NCBI GenBank assembly: GCA_022759165.1
Contig: JAEMPT010000107.1
Span: 1-9,211 of the forward strand
DNA from: Thermoprotei archaeon
GTDB lineage: Archaea > Thermoproteota > Thermoprotei_A > Sulfolobales > Fervidicoccaceae
DNA length: 9,211 nucleotides
Reading direction: 5' to 3'
Part shown: positions 4,233-9,211 of the stretch, piece after piece
Numbering within the stretch: position 1 is the stretch's first letter
Layout of the letters: each line of letters starts with the position of its first letter
Program-made: the position numbers and the translations under genes
The notes under the pieces: model-generated
Seen by the model: only the letters and a program-made list of their open reading frames with translations
Told to the model about the DNA's origin: nothing
The model's database searches: none

Positions 4233-6785
4233 ATGTCCTTCTTAAAGATCTCTCGTCGAAAGAAAAGCTTGGAGGATATAGTAACAGAAATATCAGAAAG
4301 GATAGAAAATGAGCTTAATTTTGGAGACAGGCCAAAGTATCTACAGGAGTACATCGAAAAGATTGAGAAAGAACAGGGCGCTAAACCAGAATTCATGGAG
4401 AAGCTGAGCGGTGAGCTCCGGAAGAGAAAAAGGTATAGCATTATCTATCCTTTGGGAAATGGAATATTCGTTCATGTGCATAATTATTCTACTAGCAATG
4501 GGTACAGCAGATATATAGTCATAGAGCCCCCACATCCGAGCCAAAAACTGATAAAAGCAGTAGATGAGTTGCTCGCAACCAAGATCAGTGGAGACCTAGC
4601 GCCTAGGTCGAGTGAGGAGAAGAAGGCGATCTTACTTTTCCTTCTAGACCAGATTTTGGAAACGAAAGAAGAGGAAGTATCCGATAAGCAAATGGAAAGG
4701 GCCATCAGCAAGGGGAAGCTCTTGGTAAAAAAGGACCAGGCTAATATAATCAAATACCACGTGATAAGGGACAAAGTAGGCATAGGGATTCTAGAGCCCT
4801 TTCTCAGAGATCCTTACTTAGAAGATATAACATGCAGTGGCGTTGGAAACATATTCGTAGTCCATAAGATCTTCGGCTCTATGGAGTCGAATGCAGGATT
4901 TTCGAGTGACCAAGAGCTGGATGAATATATAATAAAGCTTGGAGAAAAGATCGGCAAGCCAATAAGCTCAGCTAAGCCAGTAGTTGATTCGACTCTGCCG
5001 GACGGGAGCAGAATAAACATAGTGTTTGGAACAGAGGTTAGCCTGAGAGGAAGCAATTTCACGATAAGGCGAACTGCCAAGTATCCTATAAGCGTGACCC
5101 AACTAATTGATTGGGGAACCATAGATGCTAGGATAGCTGCTTATATCTGGATGATGCTTAGGGAAGGGATGAGTGCCTTCGTCTGTGGGGAAACTGCTAG
5201 CGGGAAAACAACGACGTTGAATGCCATTTCCACCTTCATAAAACCAGATGCGAAGATAGTTTCAATCGAGGATACCTCCGAGGTCACATTCCCACATCCG
5301 AATTGGACTAGAGAGCTAACGAGGGATACCGGGAGACCAGAAAGCAGTGTCACGATGTTCGACCTACTGAGAGCCGCTTTAAGGCAGAGACCGAACTATA
5401 TAATCGTCGGCGAAATAAGAGGGGCCGAGGGAAACATAGCATTTCAAGCTATGCAGAGCGTAGCCTGGGATACACCAGTTCTTGTTAAGCTCTGGGAAAG
5501 AAAACCTATCTTAGCTCCAATAGGTCAAATCGTCGATGAATATTTCGAGGGAACCTCGGAGGAAGGTTCGCGTAGCGTTTATAATTTCAGAGTGCTTTCT
5601 TTGACGAAGAGGGGCAGAGGACTATTTTCTCCCGTAAACTATGTTTTGAGGCACAGGGCAAGCGAATTATTCAAGATAGATGTAGAAGGAGAAGGCTCGG
5701 TAAAAGCTACTGGCTCACACAGCGTCTTCGTTTTCGATCCAGAGACACTAACGATTAGGCCTATTTTAGTCTCACAGCTCTCCCCCGGGGACCTAATGGT
5801 GAAGTTTAGGCTAGGGAGCTCAGACCACCTCATAAAGAAGACGCTAGGCCATAATTCAGATGCTCCCCTAAATTTTGAAATCCATGAGGATATACCTGAT
5901 GATGTAGCAGAAAAGTGGATCGAGGGAATCAGGGCACACGAGAAAAGGTTGATGAGTATCAAGGTAATAGAAAAAGCCCTCAGCCTAGTAGGGTTATCTT
6001 CAATCGAGCTTCTTAGAATGGGCGGTTATGAAGTGGGGGAAGAAACGCTAGTAACCGAGAAAGAGATAAAGTTTCTTGCTCAGCATATAAGAGAGCTCAG
6101 AGAAGAGGTTAGAACAAAGGCCCAGTTCATACTAGCAAGGTTCCTTGACCTTCTCTATTCGGACGTGGAGTTCGTAGTAATCAAGAGCATAAATAAAGTG
6201 GAATATGGAGGTTTTGTTTACGACTTTTCTGTACCTTTTACGGAGCTTTTCATAGGTGGTTCGGTACCGCTAGCCCTCCATAATACAGGTCACCCGGTTA
6301 TGTCGACTTTTCATGCAGCGGACATAACTAAGCTGATACAGAGGCTGACTAATCCCCCCATTTCGATCCCGAAGACCAATATGGATTCTCTCAATATCGC
6401 CTGGTTCCAAAGTGCTGTACATGTAAAGGGTTTCCCAGCTAGAAGGGTCACATCTATCTATGAGATAATGGGATATGACCCGCAAAGCGATGCTGTTGCT
6501 GCGATGCCCGTTTTCACATGGGATCCTGTTGAGGATAGGTTCATCTTCAGTGGAAGAGGAGCTAGCTATTTATTAGAAGAGAAAATAGCCAGGGCTCGGG
6601 CTATACCTAAGGGTAGGATAAGAGAAGTTTATGACGAGTTAGAAATGAGGAAAAAATTCATTGAGGAGCTAGTTAGGAGGAAAGTATTCGAATACGATAG
6701 AGTTTTCAAGGCAGTAGTCTTGGCCGATCAAGTGGGTGTAGAAAGCGCCCTTAAGATGCTGGAGGAGAACCGCCTTGAAATATAG
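4233..6785 (+). CDS. flaI: Archaellum motor ATPase FlaI/ArlI containing an in-frame intein
   Basis: An 850-residue precursor. FlaI is the hexameric GspE/VirB11-type ATPase that drives archaellum assembly and rotation at the cytoplasmic face of FlaJ. Residues 1-30 form a basic N-terminal segment; 60-310 form the N-terminal domain, including EPFLRDPYLEDITCSGVG and an arginine-rich RGSNFTIRR. Walker A is GETASGKTT (319-327, Lys325), the Asp box is SIEDTSEV (around Asp347), and Walker B is YIIVGEIRG (Glu394). Sequence typical of the family then breaks after AFQAMQ (408) and resumes at TGHPVMSTFHA (685 onward, His box His694). The 276 residues between are an intein. The spliced protein would be 574 residues, somewhat longer than Sulfolobus FlaI (about 513). 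The start ATG 4233 has GAGGT 10 bases upstream. The last 11 bases overlap flaJ. Confidence 0.96.
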   Translation: MSFLKISRRKKSLEDIVTEISERIENELNFGDRPKYLQEYIEKIEKEQGAKPEFMEKLSGELRKRKRYSIIYPLGNGIFVHVHNYSTSNGYSRYIVIEPPHPSQKLIKAVDELLATKISGDLAPRSSEEKKAILLFLLDQILETKEEEVSDKQMERAISKGKLLVKKDQANIIKYHVIRDKVGIGILEPFLRDPYLEDITCSGVGNIFVVHKIFGSMESNAGFSSDQELDEYIIKLGEKIGKPISSAKPVVDSTLPDGSRINIVFGTEVSLRGSNFTIRRTAKYPISVTQLIDWGTIDARIAAYIWMMLREGMSAFVCGETASGKTTTLNAISTFIKPDAKIVSIEDTSEVTFPHPNWTRELTRDTGRPESSVTMFDLLRAALRQRPNYIIVGEIRGAEGNIAFQAMQSVAWDTPVLVKLWERKPILAPIGQIVDEYFEGTSEEGSRSVYNFRVLSLTKRGRGLFSPVNYVLRHRASELFKIDVEGEGSVKATGSHSVFVFDPETLTIRPILVSQLSPGDLMVKFRLGSSDHLIKKTLGHNSDAPLNFEIHEDIPDDVAEKWIEGIRAHEKRLMSIKVIEKALSLVGLSSIELLRMGGYEVGEETLVTEKEIKFLAQHIRELREEVRTKAQFILARFLDLLYSDVEFVVIKSINKVEYGGFVYDFSVPFTELFIGGSVPLALHNTGHPVMSTFHAADITKLIQRLTNPPISIPKTNMDSLNIAWFQSAVHVKGFPARRVTSIYEIMGYDPQSDAVAAMPVFTWDPVEDRFIFSGRGASYLLEEKIARARAIPKGRIREVYDELEMRKKFIEELVRRKVFEYDRVFKAVVLADQVGVESALKMLEENRLEI
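5457..6284 (+). other. Intein inside FlaI (residues 409-684 of the precursor)
   Basis: The intein is 276 residues, numbered here from its own start. Block A is Ser1-Val-Ala-Trp-Asp-Thr-Pro-Val, with Ser1 as the first nucleophile. Block B has the TxxH motif Thr85-Gly-Ser-His88. Block F is VYDFSVP (Asp256), and block G ends in ALHN (His275-Asn276), followed by Thr+1 of the C-extein. All residues needed for class 1 splicing are present; a block F histidine is not obvious. Removal joins AFQAMQ to TGHPVMSTF, the uninterrupted sequence expected of FlaI. Between blocks B and F lies about 115 residues (roughly 122-236) of charged, helical sequence with no LAGLIDADG or clear HNH motif. It is larger than a minimal intein but smaller than the usual endonuclease-bearing ones. 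Reading frame and codon use match the host gene. Confidence 0.93.
6761..6769 (+). promoter_or_regulatory. Ribosome binding site for the TTG start of flaJ
   Basis: GGAGGAGAA, inside the last codons of flaI, lies 5 bases (9 counted from the GGAGG core) before TTG 6775 and supports an 11-bp overlap of the two genes. No in-frame ATG occurs close by. Confidence 0.5.
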
Positions 6786-8445
6786 AAGTTTTAAACGAAA
6801 TAATAAAAATTTAAGTTCGGCCGAAAAGCTGTATTTGCTGGCTGCTTCAGTTGGGATCGTCCTTAGCATATATATTTACTTCAGGCTAACTTCCGGCGTA
6901 GCTCTTGCTATAGCTGGCATCGTTATGTCTTTATCAGTAGTACTAGGGGTCATATATCCTTTCTGGCTGAGAAGAAACCCAAGCACAAGCGTAGACCTAG
7001 ACCTAACATTCCTCTTGCAACATATGTACAGCGTTTCAACCGGAAGCCCGCCTAGGGAAGCTTTGTTTGAATGCGTTGGAAGGGAAAATATTTACCCAAA
7101 GTATTCTCCCATTTTTAGGAAGATCTTCAAACTAGGTAAGGAATGGGGGTATAGCTTTCCTCAGGCCTGTGCTTTTGTAGCAAACGAAGTGAAAAATAAG
7201 GTACTTAAGGAGATATTATCAAGGTTAAGTGCTGTTCTTGCGATTGGAGAAGACGTCGAACTGTTCATTAAAACTGAACTAGACACAATAAATAGCGAGT
7301 TTGAAACTCAATATACTAGAACAGTTGAAGCATCAAGGGTTTTTTTAGGAATATACACGAGCCTTCTAGCTTCAAGCGTGTTCATGTTAGCTAATTTTCT
7401 CTTACTCGCCTTCTTTTTCGGCGGAAGCATAAGAATGGTTATAACTAGCTACTTTTTCGTTCTGGGAACTATAGCGTCCGTGGCAATTCTTCTTTACTTA
7501 ACTATGCCCCCCGAGGTTTATGAGACAAAAATTAAGCCAATGCCTCCAATATACAGGACAATCGATATACTATCTGTAGCAGTGATATCAATCTCGATCG
7601 CGACGACCGCTTATCTTGCTTTCACAGGAAGAACCTCCTTTTACATTCTAGGAGAAGTATTGATAGCGTCCGGAGCCGGATTCCTCTTGCCAGGATGGCT
7701 CGCAAAGAAAATTGAGGACTTGATTAGAGAAATAGACGACTTTTTCCCCGTTTTCATAAGGAGCTATGCGTTGAATTATGAAACTCTTCCTAACCAAGCA
7801 AAAGCGCTTAGGCCTCTGCTCATCGTAGAACTTGGAAGGCTAACGAGAATTTTGGAAAATCTCTATGCAAGGCTTCTGAATAGCATTGATCCAGCAGTTG
7901 CTTGGAGAATGGTTGCTAGCGAAAGCAGGAGCGAACTCGTGCATAGATTTCTCAGGATCTTTATAGATTCCATTGAAAGAGGAGGGAAAATTTCTAAAGT
8001 AGGAGCTTCTCTAAGCGATCACCACAACTTAATCGTGAGGCTGAGGAGGAACAGACTTCAAATAGCGAAGACATTTGAAACTACTACATATATAATGCAG
8101 GCAGCAGTCGTTATCATAAATATTTTTGTAGTGAGACTGTTATACGGCTTTTCCTCTATCTTGGCTTCAATGCAGGCCCAAATACCTACTAACATAGTGG
8201 GCCCTCTGTTCGGTTCGAATATCCCTCTCCAGCCCATCGTTTATACAAGCATAATATTCTCCATTCTTACTGCCGCTATGAACGCTTTTTCAATATCGAG
8301 AGTGACCCCGGGAGTCTCTAGGACCTTTTGGTATTATCTAGGCTTGCTTTTTATCATAAGCGGCATTGGGGTAATGCTTGGAAGCATGATGATGGATTAT
8401 ATATTGGGATCAACAATTCAAGCATTCGGTAACCTTACCGCATAG
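6775..8445 (+). CDS. flaJ: Archaellum membrane platform protein FlaJ/ArlJ
   Basis: A 556-residue integral membrane protein, the only polytopic component of the archaellum motor and homologous to the GspF/PilC (T2SF) platform proteins. The N-terminus is basic and cytoplasmic. I count about nine hydrophobic helices, near residues 20-37, 42-63, 188-215, 220-243, 263-283, 289-306, 435-458, 486-505 and 518-540, the usual number for FlaJ. Two large cytoplasmic regions (about 64-187 and 307-434) are the duplicated T2SF domains; they hold SVSTGSPPREALFECVG and SIERGGKISKVGASLSDH, the short motifs expected at equivalent places in each repeat, and are the docking surface for FlaI. Translation begins at TTG 6775. 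It is the last gene of the operon, with no strong terminator behind it. Confidence 0.95.
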   Translation: MKYRSFKRNNKNLSSAEKLYLLAASVGIVLSIYIYFRLTSGVALAIAGIVMSLSVVLGVIYPFWLRRNPSTSVDLDLTFLLQHMYSVSTGSPPREALFECVGRENIYPKYSPIFRKIFKLGKEWGYSFPQACAFVANEVKNKVLKEILSRLSAVLAIGEDVELFIKTELDTINSEFETQYTRTVEASRVFLGIYTSLLASSVFMLANFLLLAFFFGGSIRMVITSYFFVLGTIASVAILLYLTMPPEVYETKIKPMPPIYRTIDILSVAVISISIATTAYLAFTGRTSFYILGEVLIASGAGFLLPGWLAKKIEDLIREIDDFFPVFIRSYALNYETLPNQAKALRPLLIVELGRLTRILENLYARLLNSIDPAVAWRMVASESRSELVHRFLRIFIDSIERGGKISKVGASLSDHHNLIVRLRRNRLQIAKTFETTTYIMQAAVVIINIFVVRLLYGFSSILASMQAQIPTNIVGPLFGSNIPLQPIVYTSIIFSILTAAMNAFSISRVTPGVSRTFWYYLGLLFIISGIGVMLGSMMMDYILGSTIQAFGNLTA

Positions 8446-8494
8446 AGCGGGGGATCCTAGTATTTGGCATCATGTGAACGTTTAGCTTTAATAG
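8446..8494. other. Convergent intergenic gap after flaJ
   Basis: A 49-bp gap between two converging genes. The only structure is a weak hairpin, TAGCT-TTAAT-AGCTA (8483-8497), that runs into the stop codon of the minus-strand gene. There is no U-run typical of archaeal termination on the plus strand, so flaJ transcripts may run antisense into the next gene. Confidence 0.3.
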
Positions 8495-8932
8495 CTAGTA
8501 CTCATTTCCTCTGGAGCCAGAAAGGATATCGGCTATTTTTTTCAAAGTTTCGCTAGATTCTTTCTCTTCAATGTAATAATTTTCGCTATCGCCTTCTATA
8601 CTATAAAAGACCACTCCTTCTAGTGGATTGGTTGGAGGCTCAGGCAAGTTGCTTGGCCTGTTTTTTCCCAGGTAAACCCACCTTATCTTGGCCTTACCTC
8701 TCTCATCTCTGCCCAAATATAGAACCTTCCACCAATACCTTCCTAAATAGATGTATTTTCTCTTCTTACCTTCGATGGATTTCGAAGCATAATGAATTGG
8801 CTTAAGATAATATCCGGAACCTGATATCGATCTATTGTATTCTTTAAAGGCATCCTTTATCTCTTCAATTATAGGCGCTAAAACTTCTTTAGGTAAAGAA
8901 ACTCTTCCCAAATCATACAGCACCGATATCAA
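8495..8932 (-). CDS. Protein of unknown function with three YLG[R/K] motifs
   Basis: I do not recognise this 145-residue soluble protein. It starts at TTG (complement of 8930-8932) with no clear Shine-Dalgarno. A TATA-like TTTTTAAT about 25 bases upstream on the minus strand suggests a leaderless message, in which case this TTG is a reasonable start. Residues 13-33 form a helix. The centre is basic and aromatic, with YLGR at 62-65, YLGR at 72-75 and YLGK at 87-90 in strands about 10-15 residues apart, and a WW pair at 67-68. The tail is acidic (residues 113-128). Basic 'Y-L-G' strands of this sort occur in small archaeal proteins thought to touch nucleic acid, but I cannot assign a family. 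It converges on flaJ and is not part of the archaellum unit. Confidence 0.75.
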   Translation of the reverse strand: MISVLYDLGRVSLPKEVLAPIIEEIKDAFKEYNRSISGSGYYLKPIHYASKSIEGKKRKYIYLGRYWWKVLYLGRDERGKAKIRWVYLGKNRPSNLPEPPTNPLEGVVFYSIEGDSENYYIEEKESSETLKKIADILSGSRGNEY

Positions 8933-8940
8933 GTATTTGC

Positions 8941-8965
8941 TTTAATTTAGATTAAAAACTACTGC
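8941..8965 (-). promoter_or_regulatory. Putative promoter of the 145-residue gene
   Basis: On the minus strand the sequence AGTTTTTAATCTAAATTAAA lies 20-30 bases before the TTG start, at the distance expected for a TATA element of a leaderless archaeal gene. Confidence 0.35.
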
Positions 8966-9067
8966 CCAATCTATATTTATATTTTAAGCGCAGAACATTA
9001 GCTGAGCTTTTCTAAGGGTTTGAATAGCCACTTTATGATTTTATTGAATATTAATGGTCTAATTAAA

Positions 9068-9172
<105 letters not shown>

Positions 9173-9211
9173 GATAAGTATAATTCGAATTACGGTTGCC
9201 CCTAAGCTCCT

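Noticed and set aside
5820..6164. LAGLIDADG or HNH homing endonuclease in the intein
   Set aside because: No LAGLIDADG-like helix with a terminal acidic residue, and the scattered histidines and asparagines do not have HNH spacing.

Overview
The window looks like a stretch of chromosome from a hyperthermophilic or thermophilic crenarchaeote of the Desulfurococcales/Sulfolobales type. The reasons are the archaellum gene order flaB-(X)-G-F-H-I-J, the absence of euryarchaeal flaC/D/E and of che genes, GAGGTGA-type Shine-Dalgarno sites, frequent TTG starts, AGA/AGG arginine and ATA isoleucine codons, and an archaellin N-terminus that resembles those I know from Aeropyrum and its relatives. I cannot name the species.

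Left flank (1-852). A small protein with two C-terminal membrane segments, possibly cut by the window edge, ends tail to tail with a minus-strand gene for a 117-residue protein that weakly resembles a roadblock/LC7 fold. That gene is divergent from flaB. The 173-bp gap between them holds an AT-rich, probably bidirectional promoter and a very GC-rich, self-complementary 68-nt island that may be a structured RNA or a flaB leader element.

Archaellum operon (853-8445, all plus strand). It encodes archaellin FlaB; a two-helix membrane protein and a cysteine-containing coiled-coil protein that together occupy the place of FlaX; the pseudo-periplasmic stator proteins FlaG and FlaF; the KaiC-like ATP-binding protein FlaH; the motor ATPase FlaI; and the polytopic platform protein FlaJ. 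After a 51-nt gap behind flaB, the genes are 3-13 nt apart or overlap, so they form one translationally coupled unit. An 8-T run after flaB may lower expression of the motor genes relative to the filament gene. The motor genes build the archaellum: FlaI/FlaH/FlaJ and the X-like ring power assembly and rotation, FlaF/FlaG anchor the filament to the S-layer, and FlaB is the filament subunit.

The most striking single feature is an in-frame 276-residue intein inside FlaI, at the conserved AMQ/TGHP site between Walker B and the His box. Clean excision restores a normal 574-residue motor ATPase. The roughly 115-residue insert in the intein shows no recognisable homing-endonuclease motif.

Right flank (8446-9211). 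A convergent minus-strand gene encodes a 145-residue protein of unknown function with three YLG[R/K] motifs. The final 279 bp have no credible gene. They hold a nearly perfect 15-bp inverted repeat enclosing an A6T6 palindrome and a GC-rich hairpin that looks like the right end of an IS200/IS605-type element, but without any transposase or TnpB gene in the window.
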